Source: RGIG6307 sp964424345
Lineage (GTDB): Bacteria; Bacillota; Clostridia; Lachnospirales; Lachnospiraceae
Assembly: GCA_964424345.1 (NCBI GenBank)
Contig: CAYRIK010000019.1
Coordinates: 1 to 32,017, forward strand
Direction: 5' to 3'
Length of the DNA stretch: 32,017 bases
Shown here: positions 7,664-17,900 of the stretch, piece after piece
How positions within the stretch are numbered: position 1 is the first letter of the stretch
Layout of the letters: each line of letters opens with the position of its first letter
Translations under genes and position numbers: made by a program
Notes under the pieces: model-generated
Told to the model about the DNA's origin: nothing
What the model saw: only the letters and a program-made list of their open reading frames with translations
Database searches by the model: none

Positions 7664-10600
7664 ATGGTACGTAGAATATATGTAGAAAAAAAAGCAGGTC
7701 TTAGCCATGAGGCTTCTGGTTTATTAAATGAAATGCAGACAGTGCTTGGTATTACAAATCTTACAGGTTTACGAGTAATCAACCGTTATGATGTAGAAGG
7801 CTTGGACGAGGATGTATTTGAACGTGCAGTAAAAACTGTATTTTCTGAACCTCAGGTAGATAACACAATGACAGAATGCCCAACTATGGGTTATACTGTA
7901 TTTGCAGTAGAATCTTTACCAGGTCAGTTTGACCAGCGTGCAGACTCTGCAAGTCAGTGTATTCAGTTAATGACACAGAGTGAAAGACCAGTTGTTCGTA
8001 CAGCAAAGGTATATTTACTTTCTGGAGATGTAACACAGGAAGATGTAGATAAAATCAAACATTATGTAATTAACCCAGTAGAATCTCGTGAAGCTGGCTT
8101 AGATACAGTAGAAACACTTCATGTAGATTATGAAATTCCTACTATGGTAGAAACTGTAACAGGTTTCATTTCCATGAATGAAGAGGAATTAAAAGCATTG
8201 TTAGACCGTTTAGGACTTGCAATGGACTTAGATGACTTGAAATATTTACAGACTTACTTCTGCAACGATGAACATCGTGATCCTACTATTACAGAAATTC
8301 GTGTTGTAGATACATATTGGTCAGATCATTGCCGTCATACAACATTCTCCACTCATATCGATGATGTAAAGATTGATGATCCTGAAATTCAGGCAGCTTA
8401 TGAAAGATATCTTGCAGCTCGTGTAGAAGTATACGGAGAAGAAAAGGCAGCAAAACGTCCTCAGACTTTAATGGATATCGCAACAATCGGTGCAAAGACA
8501 TTAAAGAAAAGAGGCGTATTACCTGAATTAGATGAAAGTGAAGAAATCAACGCTTGTTCTATCCATGTAACAGCAACTGTAGATGGAGAAGAACAGGATT
8601 GGTTGTTAATGTTTAAGAACGAAACACATAACCACCCAACAGAAATCGAACCATTCGGTGGTGCAGCAACTTGTATTGGTGGATGTATTCGTGATCCATT
8701 GTCAGGTCGTGCTTATGTACATCAGGCAATGCGTGTAACAGGTGGTGGAGATCCTCGTGCAGCATTAAAGGATACCCTTCCTGGAAAGTTACCTCAGCGT
8801 AAGATTGCACAGACAGCAGCTGCTGGATATTCTTCTTATGGTAACCAGATTGGTCTTGCAACTGGCCATGTTGCTGAGATTTACCATGAAGGATATGTTG
8901 CAAAGAGAATGGAATGTGGTGCAGTAGTTGGTGCTGCTCCAGCATATAATGTTCGTCGTGAATGTCCAGCCCCTGGTGATGTTGTTGTTTTATTAGGCGG
9001 TCGTACAGGACGTGATGGTATCGGCGGTGCAACAGGTTCTTCTAAGAGCCATAACTTGAAATCTTTAACTACTATGGCATCTGAAGTTCAGAAAGGTAAT
9101 GCACCTGAAGAAAGAAAAATTCAGCGTTTATTCCGTAACAGTGAAGTAACTCGTTTGATTAAGCGCTGCAACGATTTTGGTGCAGGCGGTGTCAGCGTAG
9201 CAATCGGTGAATTAGCAGATGGTCTTCACATTGACTTAAATGCAGTTCGTAAGAAATATGAAGGTTTAGATGGTACAGAAATTGCAATTTCTGAATCTCA
9301 GGAACGTATGGCAGTTGTTGTTGCCGAAGAAGATGTAGATAAATTCATCAAAGCAGCAGAAGCTGAAAACTTAGAAGCATACCGAGTAGCTGTTATTACA
9401 GAAGAGCCTCGTATGGTAATGGAATGGAACGGCGTTACAATCGCAAATTTAAGCCGCGCATTCTTAAATACAAATGGTGCTGTAAAACATGCACAGGTTG
9501 CTGTTGAACAAAAAGATAAATCTGCTTTAAAAGAAGCAAAATTCACAAGCCTTCGCGAAATGGCTTCCAGCTTAAAGAGTGCATCCCGTCGTGGTCTTAC
9601 AGAAAGATTTGATGGTTCTATCGGCGCTGGTTCTTTATTGATGCCATTCGGTGGTAAGACACAGCGTACACCAGCACAGAGCATGGCTGCTTTATTCCCT
9701 GTATTACCAGGACAGGTTACAGATCAGGCAAGCGTTATGGCATGGGCTTGTGACCCAGAACAGACAAGCGTAGATCCATATATTGGTTCTTACAATGCAG
9801 TATATAATTCAGTAGCAAAATTAGTAGCTTCTGGTGCAGATTACAAAAAGACTTATTTAACATTCCAGGAGTTCTTTGAAAGATTACGTCAGGAACCAAC
9901 TCGTTGGGGCAAGCCATTTGCAGCATTACTTGGTGCATTAGATGCACAGTTAGAGTTAAATGCAGCAGCAATCGGCGGTAAGGACTCTATGTCAGGTTCT
10001 TTCATGGATTTAGATGTTCCTCCAACATTGATTTCTTTTGCAATCGCTCCTTTAAAAGCAGACGAATTAGTATCTCCTGAATTTAAAGAAGCAGGACATC
10101 CAGTTTACTTATTCAAAGCAGACGATGCAGAAGGCAAAAAGCAGGTATGGGAATATTTCTACGAGCTTCATAAAGCAGGCAAAGTAAAAGCTGCATGGGC
10201 AGTAGAAAATGGTCTTTCCGAAGCTGTTATGAATATGTCCTTTGGTAACAACATTGGCTTTACAGCAGAAAATACAGATATTGCATGGGATGTTCTTTAT
10301 CCAGGTGCTATCGTAGCAGAATTAACAGAAGATGTTGCAAATGCTGTGAAATTAGGTACTACTACAGAAGAAGCTGTTATTACAATCGGAAATGATTCCG
10401 CATCAGTAGCTGAATTATTAGCATTGAACGAACAAGTATTAGAACATGTATATCCAAATCGTACAAAGACAGAAAAGACAGAAGTACCTGTATTAGAAGC
10501 TCCAGCATTTACACGCGTAGCTCCAGCAGTAAGCGTTGCAAAGCCAAAAGTACTTATTCCAGTATTCCCAGGTACAAACTGTGAGTACGATAGTGCAAGA

Positions 10601-11338
10601 GCTGTAGAAAAAGCTGGTTTGACTCCTGAAATCGTAGTCATCAACAACCAGTCCGCACATGGTGTTGCAGAATCTGTATCTTACTTTGCAAAACAGGTAA
10701 AAGACAGTCAGATTATTTTCGTACCAGGCGGTTTCTCTGGCGGTGATGAACCAGACGGTTCTGGTAAATTCATTACAGCATTCTTCCGTAACCCAGAAGT
10801 TCGTGAAGCAACAATGGATTTATTAAAGAACAGAGACGGTTTGATGTTAGGTATCTGTAACGGTTTCCAGGCACTCATTAAATTAGGCCTTGTTCCTTAT
10901 GGTGAAATTATTGATACAGATGCAAGCTGTCCAACATTAAGTTATAATGTAATCGGTCGTCATCAGTCTAAGATTGTACATACTCGTGTAGCTTCCAATA
11001 AGTCTCCTTGGTTAGCAAAGGTAAATGTTGGCGATGTAGTAAACGTTCCAATCTCTCATGGAGAAGGTCGTTTCTTATGTGATGCAGAGCTTGTAAAGAA
11101 GTTAGCAGCAAATGGTCAGATTGCAACACAGTATGTAGACTTAAATGGTGTACCAACTATGGATGTAGACTTTAACCCTAATGGTTCTGTTTGGGCAGTA
11201 GAAGGTATCACATCTCCAGACGGTCGTGTACTTGGTAAGATGGGTCATTCTGAACGTATCGGAAAATCTTTATATCAGAATGTACCTGGTAATTATGATT
11301 TACATTTATTTGAAGCTGCAAAGGATTATTTTAACTAA
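7664..11338 (+). CDS. purL: Phosphoribosylformylglycinamidine synthase, single-chain
   Basis: This is the fourth step of purine synthesis: FGAR, glutamine and ATP to FGAM. One 1,224-residue chain carries both the synthetase and the glutaminase, as in the clostridial/streptococcal long-PurL clade; Bacillus uses three separate proteins (PurS, PurQ, PurL). The synthetase part shows DTYWSDHCRHTTF, FKNETHNHPTEIEPFGGAAT, GNQIGLATG and GGKDSMSGSF. The glutaminase is C-terminal: GTNCEYDSARA, PGGFSGGDEPDGSG, nucleophile Cys1065 in LGICNGFQ, and His1132/Glu1134 in SHGEGRF. All catalytic residues are present. No purS or purQ is needed or seen nearby. Confidence 0.97.
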   Translation: MVRRIYVEKKAGLSHEASGLLNEMQTVLGITNLTGLRVINRYDVEGLDEDVFERAVKTVFSEPQVDNTMTECPTMGYTVFAVESLPGQFDQRADSASQCIQLMTQSERPVVRTAKVYLLSGDVTQEDVDKIKHYVINPVESREAGLDTVETLHVDYEIPTMVETVTGFISMNEEELKALLDRLGLAMDLDDLKYLQTYFCNDEHRDPTITEIRVVDTYWSDHCRHTTFSTHIDDVKIDDPEIQAAYERYLAARVEVYGEEKAAKRPQTLMDIATIGAKTLKKRGVLPELDESEEINACSIHVTATVDGEEQDWLLMFKNETHNHPTEIEPFGGAATCIGGCIRDPLSGRAYVHQAMRVTGGGDPRAALKDTLPGKLPQRKIAQTAAAGYSSYGNQIGLATGHVAEIYHEGYVAKRMECGAVVGAAPAYNVRRECPAPGDVVVLLGGRTGRDGIGGATGSSKSHNLKSLTTMASEVQKGNAPEERKIQRLFRNSEVTRLIKRCNDFGAGGVSVAIGELADGLHIDLNAVRKKYEGLDGTEIAISESQERMAVVVAEEDVDKFIKAAEAENLEAYRVAVITEEPRMVMEWNGVTIANLSRAFLNTNGAVKHAQVAVEQKDKSALKEAKFTSLREMASSLKSASRRGLTERFDGSIGAGSLLMPFGGKTQRTPAQSMAALFPVLPGQVTDQASVMAWACDPEQTSVDPYIGSYNAVYNSVAKLVASGADYKKTYLTFQEFFERLRQEPTRWGKPFAALLGALDAQLELNAAAIGGKDSMSGSFMDLDVPPTLISFAIAPLKADELVSPEFKEAGHPVYLFKADDAEGKKQVWEYFYELHKAGKVKAAWAVENGLSEAVMNMSFGNNIGFTAENTDIAWDVLYPGAIVAELTEDVANAVKLGTTTEEAVITIGNDSASVAELLALNEQVLEHVYPNRTKTEKTEVPVLEAPAFTRVAPAVSVAKPKVLIPVFPGTNCEYDSARAVEKAGLTPEIVVINNQSAHGVAESVSYFAKQVKDSQIIFVPGGFSGGDEPDGSGKFITAFFRNPEVREATMDLLKNRDGLMLGICNGFQALIKLGLVPYGEIIDTDASCPTLSYNVIGRHQSKIVHTRVASNKSPWLAKVNVGDVVNVPISHGEGRFLCDAELVKKLAANGQIATQYVDLNGVPTMDVDFNPNGSVWAVEGITSPDGRVLGKMGHSERIGKSLYQNVPGNYDLHLFEAAKDYFN

Positions 11339-11358
11339 ATCAGTTATAGTAAGTAGCA

Positions 11359-11383
11359 AAAGTGGATTGCAAATATCCGCTTT
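11359..11383 (+). ncRNA. Hairpin 1 of the purL-guaB leader
   Basis: AAAGTGGAT (11359-11367) pairs with ATCCGCTTT (11375-11383) with one T-G wobble and a 7-base loop. Its right arm can also pair with the left arm of hairpin 2. Confidence 0.5.
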
Positions 11384-11401
11384 ACCCTATAAAATAAGTA
11401 C

Positions 11402-11430
11402 AGAGCAAAGCGGAACGTCCGCTTTGTTCT
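11402..11430 (+). ncRNA. Hairpin 2 of the purL-guaB leader
   Basis: CAAAGCGGA (11406-11414) pairs perfectly with TCCGCTTTG (11418-11426) around a 3-base loop. AGAG/TTCT extends the stem to 13 pairs with one wobble. No long T run follows. Confidence 0.6.
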
Positions 11431-11455
11431 ATACTGGAAAAAGTGTTTCCAGTAT
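11431..11455 (+). ncRNA. Hairpin 3 of the purL-guaB leader
   Basis: ATACTGGAAA (11431-11440) pairs perfectly with TTTCCAGTAT (11446-11455) around a 5-base loop. It abuts hairpin 2 with no spacer, so the two could stack. It ends 23 bases before the guaB ribosome binding site. Confidence 0.6.
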
Positions 11456-11491
11456 GAATATTTACAAATTATAGAAAAGAGGTAAGTTTTT

Positions 11492-12997
11492 ATGGCATAC
11501 TATTACACAGAACCATCTCATACATTCAGCGAATATCTTTTAGTTCCAGGATATTCTTCTAAAGAGTGCATTCCTGCAAAGGTTTCTTTAAAGACTCCTG
11601 TAGTAAAATACAAAAAAGGTCAGGAAGAATGTCCATTGACTATGAATATTCCTATGGTTTCAGCTGTTATGCAGTCTGTATCAGGTGAAAATATGGGTGT
11701 AGCACTTGCAAAAGAAGGCGGTATTGCTTTTATTTACGTTTCACAGCCAATCGAACAGCAGGCAGAAATGGTTCGTAAAGTAAAAAGCTATAAGGCAGGT
11801 TTTGTAGTAAGTGATTCTAACTTACGTTTAGACGATACATTAGCAGATGTAGTAGCATTAAAGGAAAAAACAGGTCATTCTACTATGGCAGTTACAGATG
11901 ATGGTACAGGTACAGGCAAATTATTAGGTATCGTATCCAGTCGTGATTATAGAGTAAGCCGTATGGATATGGCTACAAAGGTTTGCGAGTTTATGACTCC
12001 TTTAGAGAACATCATCTCTGCTCCAGAAGGAACTACATTAAAAGTAGCAAACGACATTATCTGGGAGCATAAATTAAATTCTCTTCCAATCGTAGACAAA
12101 GACGGTCACCTTGTTTCTTTTGTTTTCCGTAAAGACTATCAGGAACACAAGAGCAATCCATTGGAATTATTAGACAGCGATAAGCGTTATATCGTAGGTG
12201 CAGGTATCAATACACGTGACTATGCAGAACGTGTTCCAGCTTTAGTAGAAGCAGGTGCAGACGTACTTGTAATCGACTCTTCTGAAGGTTATTCTGAATG
12301 GCAGGCTATGACATTAAAGTGGATCAGAGACCATTACGGAGATACTGTAAAAGTTGGTGCAGGTAACGTTGTTGATGGAGAAGGCTTCCGTTTCTTAGCA
12401 GAAGCAGGTGCAGACTTTATTAAGATTGGTATCGGTGGCGGTTCTATTTGTATCACTCGTGAAACAAAGGGTATCGGACGTGGACAGGCTACAGCAGTAA
12501 TCGATGTAGCAGCAGAACGTGATAAATATTTTGAAGAAACAGGTATTTATGTTCCAATTTGTGCAGACGGTGGTATCGTACATGATTATCATATGACACT
12601 TGCACTTGCAATGGGTTCTGACTTCTGTATGTTAGGACGTTATTTCTCAAGATTTGATGAATCTCCAACAAATAAAGTACTTGTAAACGGCAATTATATG
12701 AAAGAGTACTGGGGCGAAGGAAGTGCTCGTGCTCGTAACTGGCAGCGATATGATATGGGTGGAGCTGCAAAGTTAAGCTTTGAAGAAGGTGTAGACTCTT
12801 ATGTTCCTTATGCAGGTGCATTATCTGACGGTGTAGCAGTTACATTAGCAAAGATTCGTTCTACAATGTGCAACTGTGGTGCTTTAACACTTCCAGAATT
12901 AAGAGACAAAGCAAAGCTCACACTTGTTTCTGCGGTTTCTATCGTAGAAGGTGGTGCGCATGACGTACAATTAAAAGATACTACAGCTATAAAATAA
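11492..12997 (+). CDS. guaB: Inosine-5'-monophosphate dehydrogenase
   Basis: It oxidises IMP to XMP with NAD+, the committed step to GMP. The 501 residues form a TIM barrel with a CBS pair inserted at about 95-215 (DLRLDDTLADV-like start, MAVTDDGTG, then LPIVDKDGHLVSFV). The IMPDH signature IKIGIGGGSICITRE holds the catalytic Cys320. The mobile flap with the Arg-Tyr pair is in ARNWQRYDMGG, and LGRYFSRFDESP is the phosphate-side region. GAGG (11479-11482) precedes the ATG by 9 bases. The 153-base gap after purL contains three tandem hairpins, which may set guaB expression apart from the pur genes. Confidence 0.96.
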   Translation: MAYYYTEPSHTFSEYLLVPGYSSKECIPAKVSLKTPVVKYKKGQEECPLTMNIPMVSAVMQSVSGENMGVALAKEGGIAFIYVSQPIEQQAEMVRKVKSYKAGFVVSDSNLRLDDTLADVVALKEKTGHSTMAVTDDGTGTGKLLGIVSSRDYRVSRMDMATKVCEFMTPLENIISAPEGTTLKVANDIIWEHKLNSLPIVDKDGHLVSFVFRKDYQEHKSNPLELLDSDKRYIVGAGINTRDYAERVPALVEAGADVLVIDSSEGYSEWQAMTLKWIRDHYGDTVKVGAGNVVDGEGFRFLAEAGADFIKIGIGGGSICITRETKGIGRGQATAVIDVAAERDKYFEETGIYVPICADGGIVHDYHMTLALAMGSDFCMLGRYFSRFDESPTNKVLVNGNYMKEYWGEGSARARNWQRYDMGGAAKLSFEEGVDSYVPYAGALSDGVAVTLAKIRSTMCNCGALTLPELRDKAKLTLVSAVSIVEGGAHDVQLKDTTAIK

Positions 12998-13055
12998 TCG
13001 GAGCTGGTATTTGGGCGATTGCCTTAAAAAATGTATTGTTTAAGAGGAAATAGGA

Positions 13056-14732
13056 ATGGCATATAAATCTGACATTGAAATCGCACAGGAGTGCACAAAA
13101 AAGAAAATTACAGAAATTGCACAGACAGCAGGTATTGAAGATCAATACTTAGAGCTGTATGGCAATTACAAAGCAAAAGTTGATTATGCTCTTTTAAAAG
13201 ACAGAGCAGATCAAAAGGACGGAAAGCTGATTTTAGTAACAGCAATCAATCCAACTCCTGCAGGAGAAGGTAAGACAACAACAACAGTAGGTCTTGCAGA
13301 TGGTATGCGTAAGATTGGCAAAAAAGTAGCGATTGCTTTAAGAGAGCCATCTCTTGGTCCAGTTTTTGGTGTTAAGGGAGGTGCTACAGGCGGCGGTTAT
13401 GCACAGGTTGTTCCAATGGAAGACATCAACCTTCATTTTACAGGTGATTTCCATGCAATCGGTGCAGCAAACAACTTGCTTGCAGCGATGTTAGACAACC
13501 ATATTCAGCAGGGAAACAGCTTAAATATCGATGTCAGAAAGATTACATGGAGACGAGCTGTGGATATGAATGACCGTCAGCTTAGAAATATTGTAGACGG
13601 CCTTGGCGGAAAGCCAAACGGAACTCCTCGTGAAGATGGATTTGATATTACAGTAGCTTCTGAAGTAATGGCCGTATTATGTCTTGCAAAAGATATTACA
13701 GACTTAAAAGAACGTTTATCTCGTATCGTAGTAGCTTACACATACGATGACAAGCCTGTTACAGCAGGTCAGTTAAAGGCAAGCGGTGCAATGGCAGCAT
13801 TATTAAAGGATGCGTTAAAACCAAACCTTGTACAGACATTAGAAGGAACACCAGCATTTATCCATGGCGGACCTTTTGCAAATATTGCACATGGCTGTAA
13901 CTCCGTAATCGCAACAAGAATGGCTATGAAATTAGGAGACTATGCAATTACAGAAGCAGGCTTTGGTGCAGAGCTTGGTGCAGAAAAATTCTTGGATATT
14001 AAATGTCGTATGGCAGGTATCCAACCATCTGCAGTTGTAATCGTAGCAACCGTTCGTGCTTTAAAATATCATGGCGGTGTAGCAAAAGCAGACTTAAATG
14101 AAGAAAACTTAACTGCATTAGAAGCAGGTTTACCAAACTTATTACAGCATGTAGAAAATATCACAAAGGTATTTAAACTTCCATGTGTAGTAGCAATCAA
14201 TGCATTCCCAACAGATACAGAGGCAGAATTAAAACTTGTAGAAGAAAAATGCCATGAAGTTGGTGTAAATGTTGCATTATCTGAAGTTTGGGCAAAAGGC
14301 GGCGAAGGCGGTGTGGCTCTTGCAAAAGAAGTTATCAGACTTTGTGAAGAACCAAATGAATTTGAGTTCTGTTATGATACAGAAATGACAATCAAAGAAA
14401 AATTGAATGCTATCGCAACAAAGATTTACAGAGCAGATGGTGTCCAGTTAGTAGGCAGTGCTGTAAAACAGTTAAAACAGTTAGAAGAACTTGGCTTTGG
14501 CAATCTTCCGATCTGTATGGCAAAGACACAGTACAGTTTCTCTGATGATCAGAAAAAACTTGGTGCTCCTAGAAACTTCACAATTCAAGTTCGTAACTTG
14601 AAAGTATCTGCAGGTGCAGGATTTATCGTAGCATTGACCGGTGATATTATTACAATGCCAGGACTTCCAAAAGTTCCAGCAGCAGAAAAAATCGATGTCG
14701 ATGAAAACGGCGTAATCAGCGGATTGTTCTAA
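13056..14732 (+). CDS. fhs: Formate-tetrahydrofolate ligase
   Basis: It joins formate to tetrahydrofolate with ATP, giving 10-formyl-THF, the one-carbon donor for purine synthesis (PurN and PurH steps). At 558 residues it has the family length. The nucleotide-binding loop NPTPAGEGKTTTTVGL (65-80) and the second signature GVKGGATGGGYAQVVP are intact. A ribosome binding site (AGAGGAAATAGGA) precedes the ATG. It lies 58 bases after guaB without a terminator and is followed by a strong one, so it ends the purine transcript. In acetogens it also serves the Wood-Ljungdahl pathway, but no other gene of that pathway is visible, so a purine role is the simpler reading. Confidence 0.97.
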   Translation: MAYKSDIEIAQECTKKKITEIAQTAGIEDQYLELYGNYKAKVDYALLKDRADQKDGKLILVTAINPTPAGEGKTTTTVGLADGMRKIGKKVAIALREPSLGPVFGVKGGATGGGYAQVVPMEDINLHFTGDFHAIGAANNLLAAMLDNHIQQGNSLNIDVRKITWRRAVDMNDRQLRNIVDGLGGKPNGTPREDGFDITVASEVMAVLCLAKDITDLKERLSRIVVAYTYDDKPVTAGQLKASGAMAALLKDALKPNLVQTLEGTPAFIHGGPFANIAHGCNSVIATRMAMKLGDYAITEAGFGAELGAEKFLDIKCRMAGIQPSAVVIVATVRALKYHGGVAKADLNEENLTALEAGLPNLLQHVENITKVFKLPCVVAINAFPTDTEAELKLVEEKCHEVGVNVALSEVWAKGGEGGVALAKEVIRLCEEPNEFEFCYDTEMTIKEKLNAIATKIYRADGVQLVGSAVKQLKQLEELGFGNLPICMAKTQYSFSDDQKKLGAPRNFTIQVRNLKVSAGAGFIVALTGDIITMPGLPKVPAAEKIDVDENGVISGLF

Positions 14733-14763
14733 TCATACATTTCATATTTTTATCATTTATAAG

Positions 14764-14800
14764 AGGCAGTTTTCGACCAAATGGAAGAAAACTGCCTTTT
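14764..14800 (+). terminator. Terminator after fhs
   Basis: AGGCAGTTTTC (14764-14774) pairs perfectly with GAAAACTGCCT (14787-14797) around a 12-base loop, followed by TTTTG. It closes the guaB-fhs unit. Confidence 0.88.
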
Positions 14801-14833
14801 GTAAAGTCTAAAGCTTTTCTAAAATAATCGACA

Positions 14834-14868
14834 CTTCTCTAGAAGAAACATTTCAGTCGCAGTATAAT
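14834..14868 (+). promoter_or_regulatory. Possible promoter and operator of the giant MMPL gene
   Basis: A perfect -10 box TATAAT lies at 14863-14868, 32 bases before the start codon. No good -35 box is at the right distance. A palindrome CTTCT-CT-AGAAG (14834-14845) occupies that place and could bind a regulator. An activator-dependent promoter would fit; this is inference. Confidence 0.4.
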
Positions 14869-14888
14869 AAAAAGCATAAAAAGTAACA

Positions 14889-14894
14889 GGGAGG
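14889..14894 (+). promoter_or_regulatory. Ribosome binding site deciding the MMPL start
   Basis: GGGAGG lies 6 bases before the ATG at 14901. An in-frame TTG at 14895 touches the site and is not usable. Confidence 0.85.
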
Positions 14895-14900
14895 TTGTTT

Positions 14901-17900
14901 ATGGAGAAAGAACCTTTTGCTAAAAATGGAAACAGCTTTTCTACAAGACTGGCAACATTTATTGTGGATAAACGTAATCTGTTTTGTCTGTTGATTATAA
15001 TCGGCATTATCTTTTCTTTATTTTCCAGAAATTGGGTAAAAGTAGAAAACGATTTAATCGCCTATTTGCCATCGGATTCGGAAACCAAACTCGGTATGGA
15101 CATTATGGATGAACAGTTTATAACATTGGGTTCGGCACAGATTATGGTTGCAAATGTCACATATGAAAAAGCATCGGAATTATACGAAGAAATATGTGAA
15201 ATAGAAGGGGTGCAAAGTGTATCGTTTGACCAAACGACAGCACATTATCAAAACGCCTCGGCATTGTTTGGAGTTATGTTTGATTACGAAGAAACGGATG
15301 AGCGATGTGAAACCTCGTTAGCGAAAATCAAAGAACATCTTTCTAATCTGGATGTATATGTAGATTCTGATATAGGATATTCTTTGCCGGATATTATTGC
15401 AAAAGAAGTTGCAATGATTATTGTTTACGTTGCGGTCATTATTGTTGTAGTACTGCTGTTTACATCGCAAACATATGCAGAAATTCCAGTGCTGTTATTG
15501 ACGTTTATTATTGCAGCGGTGTTAAATATGGGTACCAATTTTTTGATGGGTACGATATCCTTTGTTTCTAATTCGGTTACAACAATTTTGCAGTTAGCAC
15601 TGTCATTAGACTATGCAGTTATTTTGTGCAACCGTTACAAAGAGGAACATAAAACACTTCCAATTCGTGAAGCGGTCATTTCTGCATTGAGTAAGGCAAT
15701 TCCTGAAATTAGTGCAAGCAGCCTTACAACGATTGGTGGCTTGTTTGCAATGGTATTTATGCAGTTTAAGATTGGACCTGATATGGGAATAAATTTGATT
15801 AAGTCTATTTTGTTTGCATTGTTTTCTGTATTTGTAGCAATGCCGGCATTGCTTGTTTGGTTTGGACCACTTATGGATAAAACAAAGCACAAAAACTTTA
15901 TTCCTAAAATTTCTTTTGTAGGAAAATTTGCATATACAACCCGCTTTATCATTCCAATCGCATTTGTAGTACTTTTAGCAGGAGCATGGAAATTTTCCAA
16001 TGATTGCCCATATGTATATGGCTATGCGAATTTGGAAACTGTAAAATTAAACGAAGCAAAAATTGCCGAAAATATGATAGCAGATACGTTTACTTCTCAA
16101 GAAATGGTAGCGTTGGTCGTTCCTTCCGGAGACTATAAGGCGGAAGGCGCAATATTAGAAAAGCTGTCCCAATACGAAGAAGTTTCTTCAACACTTGGTA
16201 TTGCAGATGCAGAAGCAATTGGCGGTTACAAGTTAAGCGACAGTCTGACTCCACGCGAATTTTCTGAGCTTGCGGATGTGGATTATGAATTGGCACAACT
16301 TGTATATGCAGCGTACGCAGCAAAAGAGGAAGAATATGCCAGAATTATAAATAATCTTTCAACCTATGAAGTTCCGTTAATTGATATCTTTTTATTTGTC
16401 TGTGAACAGGCAGATGCAGGTTTGATTACATTGGACAAGGCACAAATGCAGATGCTGAATGCAGCCAAAATACAGATGGCTTCTGCAAAAGCACAGCTTC
16501 AGGGAGAAGATTACAGTCGAATGCTTGTATATTTGGATATTCCGGAAGGCGGAGATGCATTGTATAGCTTTTTGGATACTATGCGTGAAACCGCACAGGA
16601 ATATTATCCGGAACAAGACGTATATGTAGTTGGTAATGCAACGTCAGAATATGATTTTCAAAAAACATTTGCAAGAGACAATGTAGTTGTAAATGTACTT
16701 ACCATCTTGATTGTATTGGCAGTATTGTTATTTACATTTAAGTCTGTCGGTATGCCGTTATTATTGATTCTTGTTATTCAGGGCAGTATATGGATGAATT
16801 TTTCTGTTCCAACGATTCAGCAGCAAGGTGTTTTCTTTATGACTTATTTGATTGTAAGTGCAATTCAGATGGGTGCAAATATTGACTATGCGATTGTTAT
16901 TGCCAGTCGATATATGGAAATTAAAGATCAGATGTCACCAAAACAGGCAATAATTGAAACGATGAATTTTGCATTTCCGACTATTTTGGTATCTGGTACG
17001 ATTTTGGCAACTGCGGGAGCTTTTATTGGAAGAATGACATCAGAATGCAGTATTGCAAATATCGGTGTAAATTTATCCAGAGGCACTATCATTTCTATTT
17101 TCCTCGTTATGTTTGTATTGCCACAGATTTTATTGATTGGTTCTAAAATTATTGATAAAACTTCTTTTTCTGTACCAAATCTGTTGAAGACAGCACCAAA
17201 AGTATTGCCGGTTATACTTGCAGTATGGGTTGGAAGTCAAAATATAGTAACTGTACAGGCAGAAAATCCGTTTTTATATACAGAAACTATCTATATTCAA
17301 AATGAAGAGGATTTCTTGGAATTTGCAAAAAATTGTACATTAGATACATGGTCTGTGGATAAAATGGTAATATTACAGACAAATCTTGATTTGTCAGAAG
17401 CAACATTTGAGCCAATCCCTACATTTGGCGGTACATTTGACGGACAAGGATATTGCATTTCTGGTATAGAACTTACAAAAGAAATGGCACCATCTGGTCT
17501 GTTTGGTGTACTTCAGCAAGGCGGTATTGTAAAAAATGTCAATGTAATAGGAAACATAACACCTTCTGGTGAAAATGATTATGTTGGTGGTATCGTTGGC
17601 ATAAATGCTGGTGAAATCAGAAACTGTACATTTACAGGAGTGGTTTTGGGTACACAATATGTTGGTGGTATCGCAGGTGAAAATCAACTGACAGGCACAA
17701 TTATAAACTGTCGTGTCAGTGGAGAAGTCACAGGAGAACATATGGCAGGCGGTATTGCAGGATACCATCAGGGAAGTATCAGCAAATGTGAAAATACAGC
17801 ACTTGTAAAACAGCTTGCAACAGAAGAAGTGATAGAAACAGCATCCGATATTGGCGGTATTGCAGGCTATTGTTCTGGTATGATTGAGCAATGTACAAAC

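Noticed and set aside
11339..11491. Guanine or other purine riboswitch before guaB
   Set aside because: The conserved three-way-junction core and loop-loop sequences of purine riboswitches are not there; only simple hairpins are present.
17150..17290. Missed stop or frameshift between a transporter gene and a GLUG gene
   Set aside because: The frame is continuous for 2,050 codons and there is no internal ribosome binding site with a start codon at the junction, so a true fusion is the simpler reading. A sequencing error removing a stop cannot be fully excluded.
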